Below, piece by piece: positions 34,098 through 47,000 of a stretch of DNA of 64,000 nucleotides. The stretch is taken from positions 1 to 64,000 of the forward strand of contig JAGVSM010004930.1 of assembly GCA_022494885.1 (NCBI GenBank), in the 5' to 3' direction. The notes under the pieces are model-generated. The model was not told where the DNA came from, made no database searches, and worked only from the letters and a program-made list of their open reading frames with translations. The DNA is from Micrasema longulum. Taxonomy: Eukaryota > Arthropoda > Insecta > Trichoptera > Brachycentridae. Each line of letters opens with the position of its first letter. Within the stretch, counting starts at the first letter, position 1. A program made the translations under genes and the position numbers.

Positions 34098-35146
34098 TCA
34101 ATTTATATATTATTTATATTATGTACTATGTAGGCACAAGTTCATGAAAATTTTTAATAGCTTACCTGAACATAAAATCTCCGTTCGCCACTGCTCTAGG
34201 AACAGGTTACGTACAAAAATTGCTCATTGTCCTTTATGGAAAAAAATGATGACGGGTTAGGTTAATACGTAATATTTTATCTTTACACGGCGGAACCTTA
34301 TTATTAAAATTAATAAAACTAGTTCGGCAGACGTCTCTAGCCTTTTAGCTGTAATAATATTAAATTGTGTTGTTCGGTGTTCTTTCTGAATACATTACGC
34401 CGGACGCCGGACGCTGGACACCAAACACGCGGTTGGCATTTATTGCCATGTAGAACCAGTTTGGATTTCGCGAGCCCGGAACAATTTATTTGTACGATAT
34501 CTTTATCTTTATCGGCCGTATCGGAAATTTAATTTATCTGTGCGAAGCAACATAACGGGAAAAAATCTTTTTAAGCCGCACTTTTCAGGGATTCCGACTG
34601 TCGAATCTTTTTCACTGAGTTCATACGTTTCATTCCGTGCCCGGGCTGATGAAAACTATACGCGATTGTCGAGTTTCTGGTACAAGTTTGTAACTACATT
34701 TTACTAGCTGTGAGGAATTGCACTGTTCAAGTTCTAAGCACACCCCAAATGAACAATTCAAATAAAATTGCAAGTCGAATACCATAAAATATTGATTCAA
34801 CAATGTTTTGTGTATGTTTGTAAATTAAATTGATTGTAAATTAATCTTAGTTTCTTTCATTACTTCTTATATCTTCTTATTTTCTCTTTTCTTTTCTTTG
34901 AAAAACAATTGATCTTATATTTAACTCAATCTTTATTATTAGACAAATTGGTTTAATTACGCTACACACTTATTTGACATAATTTATGAAATATAGTGGA
35001 GTTCTGAAATTGAAGATATACTCGTATATGAAGAATGTTACCAATGCTTGCTTACAAAACGTATGCTGCCTTGTTGAACTTCCAAATATATATATTTTTT
35101 AAATGTCTTTTTTGTTTTTAATTTTTTTTTTTAAAAACATTTTTGT
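34098..35146. other. No gene recognised; GC-richer block with GATA-like sites
   Basis: 34138-34245 reads KFMKIFNSLPEHK on the plus strand, perhaps a worn LINE C-terminus. 34340-34700 is GC-richer; GATATCTTTATCTTTATCGG (about 34497-34516) holds several GATA-type sites. It lies 3 kb before the chitinase exon 1 and could be a control element. Confidence 0.3.
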
Positions 35147-35515
35147 GAAGGAATTATGGAAGTCTAGACGAGGAGGAAATGCAGCCCGTCTACAAACATT
35201 TGGACATGGTCAAAACTTCAGAGTAATAATGCGCCAAGCTATAGAGGAGCCCAAACGTAGGAAAACCATTCTATTACTATTGGGTATTAAGTAACCTACA
35301 GTTTGCAGCAAAACAATGGGCCATACTCAGGTCGAGAATTGCCAAATGGATATTTATTTGCATTGTAAATATTTTTTAATATGTATGAGTATCCAACAAT
35401 GTTTAAATATATCCACTTAAACCAGCTAATGACAGGCCATAAGCCCTGTAAATGCCTAGACTTCAATATTCCCCTTCTCAAAAATGTTTTCCCTCTCTGT
35501 TGGAATACATTTATA
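35147..35515 (+). repeat. Dispersed repeat family B, two pieces
   Basis: 35150-35215 carries the end block (GGAGGAAATGCAGCCCGTCT, ACAAACATTTGGACATGG); 35413-35515 carries CCACTTAAACCAGCTAATGA to TTTTCCCTCTCTGTTG. The end block comes first, so these are from two insertions or a rearranged copy. Confidence 0.6.
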
Positions 35516-35570
35516 TATGTACCAGTGTATTTATTATTGCAGGGTTATTCCAATTTATTTTTCTACTATT

Positions 35571-35657
35571 GCCTATATTTATTTTATAAACTTGCCTATA
35601 TTTATTTTATAAACTTGCCTATATTTATTTTATAAACTTGCCTATATTTTATAAAAC
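35571..35657. repeat. 23-bp tandem repeat, about 3.7 units
   Basis: Three exact units starting at 35571, 35594 and 35617 (GCCTATATTTATTTTATAAA plus CTT), then a shortened fourth unit. Confidence 0.9.
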
Positions 35658-35699
35658 TGAAAATACATGTGTGTTTATTTTTCTATTTATTTATTCATT

Positions 35700-36336
35700 T
35701 TATTCACAATATATTAATTTTAAATTTATTGAGACATAAACCCCAGCTCCATGGAACCAAAGTCCTGAGTTGAGTTTGTTTGTTTGTCCGTCACATCTCC
35801 GAAATGGCGTGTCGTAGCGGCCTGAAATTTGGACACGTCATTCGATTTCAAGGTTAACATTTCTATTTTCGAGTAAAATTTGACCTCTACTTGTTAAAAA
35901 CTCAAACTTTATATGGATGTCTAGTGCGGCCCCGACATGCCCGTAATCAAATGTCATTATCAACAGTAAACATACTTTAATTCACAAATTTATCTCCCGA
36001 ATTGAGAAAAAATAGTATCTGAAGTAAATTTGTTGATAAAAGGAAAGTTTTTAAGCAATATAATACACGTGTCGGGACAATTAATGCCAAATATCAATGT
36101 AAATCATGGGAAAATAGCACAAATATAACAAATAACAAATCCAAGAACAGCTTACAAAAGCATCCGATCGAATCGTTATGTTTATGTTGTCAAATAAAAC
36201 AAAATGGCCACTAATTGGTTGTTAACCAACATCGCTTGCGGTCTATGAAACATGGTGATAAGGCTTCTCTATAGGTTCACATATTATTACTCCGAGGTCA
36301 AAACATTATTGATTAAACTAACTGAAAAATGGTTTT
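35700..36336. other. Worn LINE-like repeat, no gene
   Basis: TTTGTTTGTCCGTCACATCT then CGAAATGGCGTGTCGTAGCG (35778-35820) resembles the untranslated part of RTE-type repeats. The rest is unassigned. Confidence 0.35.
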
Positions 36337-36570
36337 CAGGCGTTGCCTAGCAGGTGAAACAGTTCAGCCGAATGAATCTCGCCAGCATGATAAAGGTTTC
36401 AGCTCTTTCTTCACAAAAGTCAACAGAAGGAAGAGTTGAGGAAATGTATATGTTTAAACATAGGGAGAATTGTGAATGTTACGCAGGTGTGAAGTAAAAG
36501 AACCAGCAAATAAGAGATCATAAGCCCTGTAAATACCTACTTCCATATTCCCTTCTCAAAAATGCTTTCA
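36337..36570 (+). repeat. Dispersed repeat family B, fullest copy
   Basis: From CAGGCGTTGCCTAGCAGGTG through GAAGAGTTGAGGAAATGTAT, ATAAGCCCTGTAAATACC and ATTCCCTTCTCAAAAATGC. Used here as the reference for the family. Confidence 0.65.
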
Positions 36571-36679
36571 TAGATGATCAAGATTTCAGGTTTTCAGAAA
36601 CCACTCACCAATCAGCAGAACTCACTGACAAGGACCTGTGAACACTAGAGCAGCTCAGAATTTTCTATTAGGAAGACTG

Positions 36680-37751
36680 TTTGGTAATTTTTCAAAATGT
36701 ACGATCTTGACTTATTTAACGACTCAGCTCTCCGCTATAAACGGAAGCGGAGTCTCATTGACAATAATAATATTTATCCTCTAAAAAATTAAACAAAGAT
36801 AAAAAACAAAGACCAAAAATACTAAATCTACCATAGATAAAAAACAAACACCACATTTTACATACATCACTCCATAAGCCACACTTCTCATTCGCAACAA
36901 TGGAGATACCAATACGAATAGAGTCACGTGTTGTACATATTCTCGTCACGTTTTGTTGTCCTGTTCAGAAATTGTATTAAATATGATATTATTTTGTGTA
37001 CGTAATTGGTGCTGCGTTGGGTTAACGCTTCATGTAATAATATCATTGTATTATACCAATATAACATTGTGTGCCCAACAATAAACATAAATTAATGAAT
37101 TCATTAAAAAATCATGGCGCTAACAATACGATACATTTTTTTTTGGTTTAGTTTAATAGGCTCTTAACAAAGAAAAAAACCACTGAATTTTGTCATTGTA
37201 CCTAGCTTGCGTAGCTTTGAAACCGGTCAGATATTAAGTAAATATTAAGTGGTTAAAAACAAAACGCTTTTATACATTTTTTATTATACAATGAATAAAC
37301 ACAAAGTCAGTGCTTTAAACATCAATTATATACTATAGGTCATTATCTTTGTTCCCCTTTTGGCACCCAGTAGTGCATAGGGCAATGCTTTGGTAAACCA
37401 AATGCAGCGTATTTTGAAAATCTGTTACGTGAATGTAGGGGGATCAGTCTTACGCATTCGGGGCCAATCCAGAAACAATGAAGTATTGTAGTTTGAACAA
37501 CCCATTAAAAAACTTTAAAATCAATGTTTGACGTCCACCTGTCTGGAATTGAACCCAGGACCCCAAAAATGGTGAGCGAATGCGCCAACCACTTTACTTC
37601 TTCTTCGCTCGATTTTCTTGTTCAGAATATGTACCTGAAAGCAGCTTCTCCGTAAAAAATTCAAAAAAGGAAATCAAAAAGGAAGAATTCTTCTGTTTAA
37701 TTTGGTACCTAAAGTTTATGCGACTCGAGTCAGATGTTTGTCTTCTTTCAG
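36680..37751 (+). promoter_or_regulatory. Region just upstream of Cht10 coding exon 1, mostly repeats
   Basis: No clear TATA box, initiator or 5' exon was recognised. It holds a MITE end (37100-37198), a short Penelope-like tail (37199-37270) and a minus-strand SINE (about 37350-37598). About 150 unique bases remain before the exon 1 acceptor. Since exon 1 starts at an acceptor, the real promoter probably lies further upstream. Confidence 0.3.
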
Positions 37752-37754
37752 GGT

Positions 37755-38002
37755 ATGAAAGCATTAGCGCTAGGCCTCCTCGTCCTGGCCCTGGCGGAGG
37801 GCAAGAGCCTCCGGGCCGCGCGCTCCGCTCCACCCCCGCCGGGCCCCTTCAGCCGCGCCGCGGTGGAGAGCTCCCCGCAGGTGTCGGCCGCCGCCCCCGG
37901 CGCTCTCTCCGACCACAGCGCGGCCCTGCGTGTGGCGGTTCCCGAGGAGTTCGGCTCCAGGCGCCTGCCGCTCCGGTCAGCCGTTGAGAGCATCCCACCC
38001 AA
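37755..38002 (+). CDS. Cht10: Cht10 coding exon 1: signal peptide and start of N-terminal extension
   Basis: The ATG lies 3 nt after an acceptor-like pyrimidine tract ending in CAG (37749-37751), so at least one untranslated 5' exon probably lies upstream. Residues 1-16 are a signal peptide: Lys at position 2, then a run of Leu/Ala (ALALGLLVLALA), then EG. This predicts secretion. The rest is rich in Ala, Pro, Ser and Arg with no known fold. The exon ends in phase 2 at a GTGAGT donor, within Lys83. An in-frame ATG at 37734 lies before the acceptor and would spoil the signal peptide. Confidence 0.8.
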
Positions 38003-41000
38003 GTGAGTAAAGTCTTTTAGAAAAAATACTGCTACTACTTCCATCAGGCTATTTTTCCGCAAGGGTAGGCAGAGAGGTTGGACCACCACTCACGTCTATC
38101 CTGATACATTCTTAGCTTCATCCACATTAATACATCTACATGCTCTTCGGTTGGGTCTGTTTTTGAAATGACCAGAGGCGAGATTTTGGTTTATCTGATC
38201 ATGCCACATCTGTCTTGATCGTTCTCATCCTACATAAACATTCATTCTCGCCATATATATCCGTATAACCATTCTTTCGTCATCAACTTGCTATACATGA
38301 TCAAACCATCTCAGTGACCTTTCTTAATCCTATCAATAATACAAAATTGATTTTTTACCCTTGAAAATATACGCACCTTATCTGAATTATGATAACATAT
38401 AGATAGACGAAATAAAATAATTATAGTTTGAGCAAGAACAATAGAGGGAAGAGTGTTGTTCATAGTTAGTGCTACAGACTGGCAGATGGAATAAATACTA
38501 CTTATTTCCTGTCACGCAAAAGGGGATATTAAAATTAATTTCGGAGAGTATGTTAAAAGAGTTTACTTCATTATTGAATTATTTATAATAATAAATAATT
38601 ATGCAAGAAGTACATATAATTAAAGGTCTATTTATTCAGGATTATTTCCTGACAACCTTTATCAGGTTTGCACTTTAGCCTGATTTCATCATTCATAACT
38701 GTGTTATACAATGATCTCCTACACATCGGGTGTAAATATAAACCCAGAGTTTACTTGAATACCCGAAACATGGTGTATTTTAGCTGATAAACATTTAACT
38801 TGCATGTGGCGTTGGCGTTGGTATACATAAAAAGTGTTTTCTTTAAAATGTATATTTTATGTGAATCTTGTTTCATTTTGTGACAGAGCAGTTTTTGAAC
38901 TTCGGACGTGTGTATCCTCATTTTTTATGTGTATGATAAATCCCCTTCAAATGCTTATCTTTGTACTGTGAATACTTGTAGGTACCTACGGCAGGAGAGC
39001 GCGGAGGGGGCAGCCCGCCTGCCCTTGAGGGACGCCGTGGAGCGCCGCCCTCCGGCCTACGACTCGGCCCTGTTCGCGTTGACGGACGAGCTGGAGTCTC
39101 TGGGCATCGATCCGTGGGCGCAGAACACCAACAGGCATCAGGCGCCCCCCGACAAGATACAGCAGGTAATAACAAATTTCGACAGTAAACTCAAACTGTA
39201 CGAAAATCACACCAGTTTGACATAAAACACATGAAGACGACTAAAATTGTGCACAAACTTACATTAGGAAACATACAAGACGATGTTATAGCATTAACCA
39301 AAAGAGCTAACATACACAAATATAATACTAGACAACAACACCATATTTATACAATTCATTAGTTCGAATTGATTTGGATGTGTAGTCTGGTCAACACATT
39401 ACATAATCATCATCATCAGTGGCGCTCCAGCCCGTTGTGGGCCTTGGCCTGCTTTAGAATCTGTCTCCATTCCTCCCTGCATCCTGCGACTCTTCTTCAG
39501 TTCGTCCGGTCTAATGTCACTTTCCACACTATCCAGCCATCTTAATTTTGGTCTGCCTTTGCTTCGTTTGCCTTCCGGAGTGGTATAAAAAATCATTTTT
39601 GGTGTACGATTATCATTAATTCTGTGCTCATGGCTCAATCATTGTAATCTCCTTATTTTATGAATTGCGCAGTGTTGGGTTCGCCATACAGTGCCTCTAA
39701 TTCACGATTAAACCATCTTCTCCATACTCCGTTTTTAATAACATAACTCACATTAATTGAATTGAAACTGTACAAAAAAAAATCTTCGTAACCAAACATT
39801 TAGATGTAATCTAGGTAGAACCCTTTAGTCTTATGATCAGCGCCTAGAACATTTTTTAATAGTGAGTTATTTACAACTCGTTGAAAATGGCCACTGAAAT
39901 TGAAATATTTGGGTATATAATAGGAACGCTAATATTTCTTTGTTTAAAATCAAATTTTCGAAAAATTCTAAACTTTAAAAAATCATCGGGATGAGTTTAC
40001 GTCACATAAAAAAAAAATTTTTTTGGCATTGGGCATCCAAAAACAATACGGTTTGCATCTTCCTCCTCAAGCTGACATTTGCAAATATCAGAATCCTGAA
40101 CATAATTAGTAATAATAATAAGTAATAATTATTTATAATAGGTCTTTTTTCAAATTCGGCTTCAAAACGCAAAAGATTTAACTAGGCAGGACATTGTTTA
40201 TATGCGATGTTATTTCTAAAGGAGACATAATTCTCGTTCTTCTGTCAACACACTATACTCGTACATAACACTCTCACCCTCCACAGTCTACAGCCCACTA
40301 TGTGAGTTATTGGTCCAGAATGATCTCTCCACAAACCTTGATCTTTGCATAAACAACATTAAACACAAGATTAAGGCGGCCGTTTGTTACTGATCGCAAC
40401 AAGCTTTTCCGATACACGTAATGTGTAATACTCTGTTAGCATTACGTGGGCGTACCAAACTGTGGTATTTAGCTCTTATTGATAATAAATAGATTTCCTC
40501 GGAGTCAATGGCCACATGTATTTATCGCGATTTGGATTGGTTTTATAATTCGCACATTTTAAATTAATGCCGTTGAACTGCGGACGCCATACTAATAAAT
40601 CATGTTAATCTTTTAAATTTGGTGTGAAATACGACATAAATAATATTTTTTTAGATTATTATAAACGTACATCATACTACCATATGTTTATGTACGATTA
40701 AAGAATTTGCTATTTTAAACTTGTTTAAAAAACAAGTTAGGACACAACATAATTTATTTGATCATAAAATCATATTGATAATTTTGTCGAATTCAACAAG
40801 AGATGCTACAGACTTCTGATGGCTACATTTTTTATACGTTTATATTATATTATAAACCTATTTATTGTATTGGTGACCTTGGTGTATATTTAGATTTTAA
40901 AAATGACATATGAAGAACATATAGAGAAGACAGTACGCAAATCTTACAAAATATTGGGCTTTATGATAAGAGTTCGTAAGCCTTTTAACAATCCACAGAC

Positions 41001-44000
41001 ACTAAAAACATTATATTTTGCATATGTATGTAGTATCCTTGAATATTGCTCCACCCTCTGGTCTCCCCAATATTCCAAATGTACACTCCATACAATATGT
41101 ACAGAAGAGAATTAACAGGCTTGATTCATGCTCTTCATTCATAATTCATTTAATCATTAAATCAAATGCAATTTTCCACTCTCACTTTCCTTCAATCATC
41201 CTTTACCACTCCTTATCAATTTCCTTATTTTCCTTTCCACTATCTCCTTGTTAGTCCATATTTGTCTTATTTTAATATATAGTATATTTATTGTTTATAT
41301 AGTTTAAACTTCAAGCCGTCGTCGCTTTATTACAGTATTATTTAGTGAATACATATAATTGGATGGCAGGCCCTACCATGTATACATTTTTTATAGTTTT
41401 TTTAAAAAAATATTCATTTAACCTGTACATCTGTTTGTATTCGAAATAAATAAAATAAAATGTATTTTAAGAATCGAAAGAATTAAAAAAAAAAAATAAT
41501 CACCAAAACTATTGTCAATATTTGCATTTCCATAACTATGAAGAAGCTGCAGTCCATCACAAAATCGACACCTTACAATCTAGAAGAGTCATCAATGATA
41601 CCGTCTTCCTTTACAAAATATGCAATAACAACTTAGATTGCCCTCAACTGCTTGAGAAAATTAAAATTCGTATCCCTCATCGTACAACTCGGCTGCAACA
41701 ATTGTTTCATGTTGGTATTTCAAGCACGAATAATAATAGGCATGCATCATTTCCCAGAATGATAAATAATTATACATGTTTTTTACTGAAATCGATATAT
41801 TATATTTCCTCACTTAACAAATTGAAAGAAAATGCTAGAACCCTAATTGAAAATAATCATTATAATTTCATCTAACTGTACCTACCTAATATTAAATTTT
41901 TTTGTACACTTTGATATTGTAATTATTTTCTCTTGTTTGAAAAAAGAAAGGAGGGAAGGCTAATCTGGGGTCACTACATATAATGTTTTGATCGGGTTGT
42001 GGTCCTGCGGCTAGTGTCTCGGACTCACGGACCAAAGTTCCGTGGTTCGAATCCCACTTTACCCCAACTTGATTCCATTTTCTAATAGTGAGTTATTTAC
42101 AACTCGTTGAAAATGGCCCTCAAAATTAAATATTTGGGCATAAGAACGCAAATATTTCTTTTTAAAAAAAAAAAAAAAAACTCCGTACGGATCAGCCGGC
42201 GAAAGGGTTTTTAAGTCCGAGTAATGGCTGATGTTTTCTTTTCATAAAAAAATATGTGCATAATACTCTTAGATCAAACTGTTTTCACACGAAACCAAAT
42301 ATTGATCCTGTTAAAATTTGAGATAAGGCTGTTTTATTATATATTTACAGTACGCTAATTTTTAGAATAAAATATAAACGTAGAAGCAGAAAGAGTTTGA
42401 GAAATATATTTATTTTGACGTAAAACAGATGCTGTAGAAATATCATTTTATATTGTTATGGTGATAATAGGTCATTTTAATCAAATGTGGTAACATATAA
42501 ATTAACTTAAATGTTTAATTGTCTTTATTCAAATTGAAACACTTTGTAATTTTTACCACATAAGAGTTTAATATATTATAACACAACTAGTTTCAGGTAT
42601 TCTGAATTACCCATCATCAGGTGTAAATATAAACTAAAATATATACACCAATTAGGATTTAGGTACTGATAGGGTCGGGTGGAAGGGGCAAGGCAACGTT
42701 TGGTGGAGGGGGTGGGGTTGTCCTAATTATGGGGAATACTGATAGCAGGGGTAAAGAGTTTTAGAATAAAGTATTATTAATTAAAGTTTTTTCAGAATTT
42801 AAATTTTTGCATATAATATTTTCTAAGTTAATCATTGTTATATTTTTATTTTCGACAGAATGTAAAAGTCTAATTTTGTGGGAATGAAACGAATGGTTTG
42901 TATCCATAATATGATTAGCAAATTCAGAAAAACTAGTGCTAGAAAGTGGTAAAAATTACAAAGAGTTTCATTTTAAATAAATTCAATTTGTTTTTACACA
43001 AAGTAAATGCTGAAACAATATCAATTGTCTTATTTATTTTTCCTTTTTATGCATTTTGATGTTTTGTTTTATTACTTTTACTATAAAAAAAAATATAAAC
43101 CGTTAAATTATTAACCATATTAATAATCACTTAGTGTACCATATTTAAATAAACAAACAAACAAACCATCACCAAAAAAGTATATAACGCAACATCACTC
43201 TGTCTTTGCATACATACCTCGCTTCCTCTACATTCATACATCTTCTCATGCAAGCACACCGAATATTCCTACTCTTGACATGTCCATCTTCAAGTCTTTC
43301 TCGGTCTTCCTTGTTTTCTGCGTCCATCAGCATTCGCATCGTAGATCCTTTTAGCCGTTCTACCCCTGACAATTCGCTCTGCATGTCCAAACCAACGCAA
43401 CACCCCTTTCTTGATTCTGTCGATAATGCATGTCTCAGCCTTACATAGTTCACTTACCTCAAATTATTATTATATTCTGTTAATTTGAATGATTTTATTA
43501 TTTGGCATATTAGTTTATGTTTGCAACTATATATAATGATTTATATTTTATTATGATTTAAACTTCATCTTGCGGTGCCTTGTCAGGTCTCCCCAGCGTT
43601 GGCGATCCTACAGCGAAAGCATCACGGTCCTGCGCTACTCTTATATTCCGCAGCCGGGACGACTGCTTATTGGATGCACTCGCCATAGTGATTCCTGGGA
43701 AAAGATGACCAAAGTGGTTTCCCGTTCCCTTCTCTGGAGGATTTTTCTGTCAGGGTTACCTTCCCTTAGCTGGTTGGTTCTGGTTTGGAGGCGCCAAAAA
43801 CTCGCCCTTCGTCTTCTCGTTATCTGCAGTGATCACTTGATCACACCGTTACGGACGTGGACGCTAACGAGTCGGACTAGTCAGTAGTGTTGCCGTTGGA
43901 ATGCAACTGGGCGTTTGCAGCATTTTATAAAATCACACCCTCCAGCGAGATGTGACTCACTGCGACCCCACTGACAGTTCGAACCCCTGTTTTAAACTAT

Positions 44001-47000
44001 TTAATGTGATGTATTTTATTTGGATTAATATTTTAATATGAACTAATAATTATTTAATAGATTAGTGAATGTTATAACAAATGAAATTTGAAATGAACAA
44101 ACAAATTGCAGGACTTCGGTAGCAGCCATTACCTTATACAGTTACCTGAGGGGATACGGAAGCACTTCTCGCAGCTGACGTCACCGGCGCCCCCCGGGTC
44201 GCAGCGCCTGCAGTACTACGGGGCAGCGCGCCCCCTAAACAAGCAGCCCCCGGCGGCGGCGGACCCCCACTATGCCGCCTATCACATGCAGACTGACCAG
44301 TAAAATTTTATCAATACTATTGTCATTAGGATTAAAGAGTTAGCCATTGTCTATTTAGTTTGTGTTATTAGTTTATCAAGTTTGTGACATTTGCGGTTTT
44401 TAAAACAAGGTCTTCGAATGTTTTGTCATTTCTTCATCATACACGCGTTCCACATAACCGAACCATTCGAGTAATCCTTCCCTTAATCTACTCATAAAAT
44501 ATGTAAATGCTTTATTCATCCTTATTTACGATTGTGATCTTTCGATTGTGATGACTAGATTTGATTTTTACTTTCAGACGACCGATCGACAGGTTCCGCA
44601 TCGACAACAGCTACCAGCAGCTGGTGCAGGGCCCCGCGGGGCGGGCGGCCGCCAGGGGCAGCGCCGAGGGGCCCATAGTCGCGTGCTATGTGGCGGGCTG
44701 GGCCGCCCACCGGCGCGCCCCTCTGGCCCTGTCCCCTGCCTGGCTGCCCCCGGCCTGCACGCACGCGCTGTACGCCTTCGCCTCCCTGGATCCGCACCAG
44801 CTCGAGCTGGTCCCTGCCGACCGCGAGTACGACATCGTGCAAGGTAAGACGAGACGAGATAAAAAAATACTATTTTTTAGAGATGGAATAGTTGATATTT
44901 GAAGATACGGTGAAAAATATTTGCGGCTACATATTTGTGAATAAACATAGTTTCGACGGCTGCAATACGAGGAGAGACACGAAAAAGTCACTATCAGTAG
45001 CCAGTCAAAACATAATTGGAAACTCTCAAGTCCTACTTCACCCGCCTTATTTGTTGACATTGTCTTCCGATTTTTACTTGTTCCGATCAATGACTAATGG
45101 CCTGGCTGAGTAGCACTTCCATTCTTACGAAGGTGCGAAGAACTGGCGCAATTGGGGGATAACCTCAAAAGATAAGTTGATGTCTCTATAATTTTATGCG
45201 CAGTTTCATTTTTAATTTTATTTATTCATATATATGTACATGACAAAATGGAATATCTTAATTCATACATATATGAATAATGAAAATAAAAACGTAAAAT
45301 TAGGTGTTTATAAAAACAACACATGAGTATACATAATGTTCAGAGAATATTATGTTAAAAAAGTAAGAAATTTTTGTAACGAAAAATTCCTTCAGAGACG
45401 TGAAAAATGTCAACGTCCAAAGTAATAATGTTCAACATAAAGATAGCTCTTCCAACAGGCATAACCATTGGCAAGTTGGTCCTGTATCTTGGAATGTGAA
45501 ACAGTCTATGCTGGTGCTGTCTTAGGTAATTATCCGGAACATAAAAGCTAATGTAATAATTTCATATATTAAAATAAAATCACATTGTTTTTATGCACCT
45601 GCCACTTTTATTTTTATTATTTGACAACCAACTGGTTTCGACAATACTATGCCTTTTTCAGGGTTAATTACAAAATAACATGACATATATAAAATTTTCA
45701 CAGTGATGGTAGAGTGGGCGTGGCTACGGAAGTAGAGAGGAGAGGGGGTTTGTGTGTGGATTTAGAGAGAGGGAACATATTTAAACTTTTCATGTCACTA
45801 CAATTCGAATGATTCATAAAAATAAAATAAAACTGTTTTTTACATTTATTTTTAACCCGCTATGCCTCTGTTGTAGAAGCTTTTCTGCAGCAGGAAAGAA
45901 AGGATGTGGAAGGATGTTATTAATAATACACCACAACACCAAGAGCAATTTTAAAAAAAACCTTTGTTGGATTTTTTCTTGAAACTGGTGGGAATCGATC
46001 CCGCGACGCCAGCTTCACAGTTGGCCGTTGAACCAACTGCGCCACGGCGCCTATCATTACGAAAATATAGAAATCAAAGTGTGGCAAAGTTGTGTTTCAA
46101 AAAAACATTCAGAGAGTTATAATGAGTTACTACGAAAGGTTTTTTTAAGACAGTCAAAAAAAATATTTTCATATATTCTTTATTATTATTATTGTTTTTT
46201 ATTTTATTTTCACAAACGAAATGATTATACGGAGTGGCGTTTCACGGGAACTCTTTTTTTCTTATTTTTTTTGCATTGTATTTATTTATGTATAGAAAAT
46301 TATAATTGGCCTATAATTTTGGTTAATTTGTAAATATTGTTTTTTTTAACAATGGCAGTTGTTTTCTTATAAAAAAAATAATAAAATAAACAAACAAATA
46401 ATGTACCGTCTCCACGAATACATTGTTTACGATCAACTGATAGAATGAGAAAGTTCAGTGCTACAGGAAATTTGGTGAAAAAATATTTTCTCACATGGGG
46501 TAAAAATAAGGGGGACATGACTGTACTATGAAGTTTCATTACAATTTACAATGTATGAAAAAATGAACAGTAATTATTTTCATAAAAATGAAATTACTAT
46601 TTTAAATGATGTCATAAGATCTCCTAAATCAACCAGTGATGTGATAGATCTGCGGGTTCCGGGAATCCAACTTACCAATCGAGACAACTCACCGAAGAGA
46701 ACTAGTGACGTCAAGCGCGGATAATTAAAAAATACAAAACTTTTTTTTTATTAAAAATTTTCATTGATAAGCTCTTACGGGTTACATACATTTAACAAAA
46801 TATTTTTACTTTTAAAATTCACATTCTACTGTTAATAATAATATTTTTAACATCTTTTGTAATGGTTGTCTGAGTCTTTTGTTTAGTTTTGTCTGGTAAT
46901 TTATTGTATAATTTCAGTCCATGGTTTATTAGTCTCGATTGTCCTTTTCTCGTTAAAAAAAATCGTAGCAATGAAAACGATACCTAAAAATAAAAATATG

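Noticed and set aside
35571..35657. CRISPR-like array
   Set aside because: Units are contiguous with no spacers; an ordinary tandem repeat in a eukaryotic genome.
37734..37754. Upstream in-frame ATG (MFVFFQG) as the chitinase start
   Set aside because: It falls in the pyrimidine tract of a good splice acceptor and would weaken the signal peptide.
37594..38089. Long open frames opposite and beside exon 1 (for example 37594-37833 and 37748-38089 minus, 37580-37987 plus)
   Set aside because: They are by-products of the GC-rich coding sequence. Only the frame starting at 37755 has a signal peptide and joins exon 2 in phase.
43570..43887. 105-codon plus-strand gene in intron 2
   Set aside because: Part of the sequence is shared with a repeat near 29.6 kb, and the translation shows no domain pattern.
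44555..45090. Minus-strand frames across exon 4 of up to 134 codons
   Set aside because: They lie opposite a clear GH18 exon and have no recognisable composition. The same applies to frames opposite exons 5, 8, 13, 14 and 15.
45984..46052. True tRNA gene on the minus strand
   Set aside because: The boxes are good but the acceptor stem does not pair and a SINE body follows. The same holds for the tRNA-like heads at 16.05, 18.97, 24.8, 42.0 and 55.6 kb.
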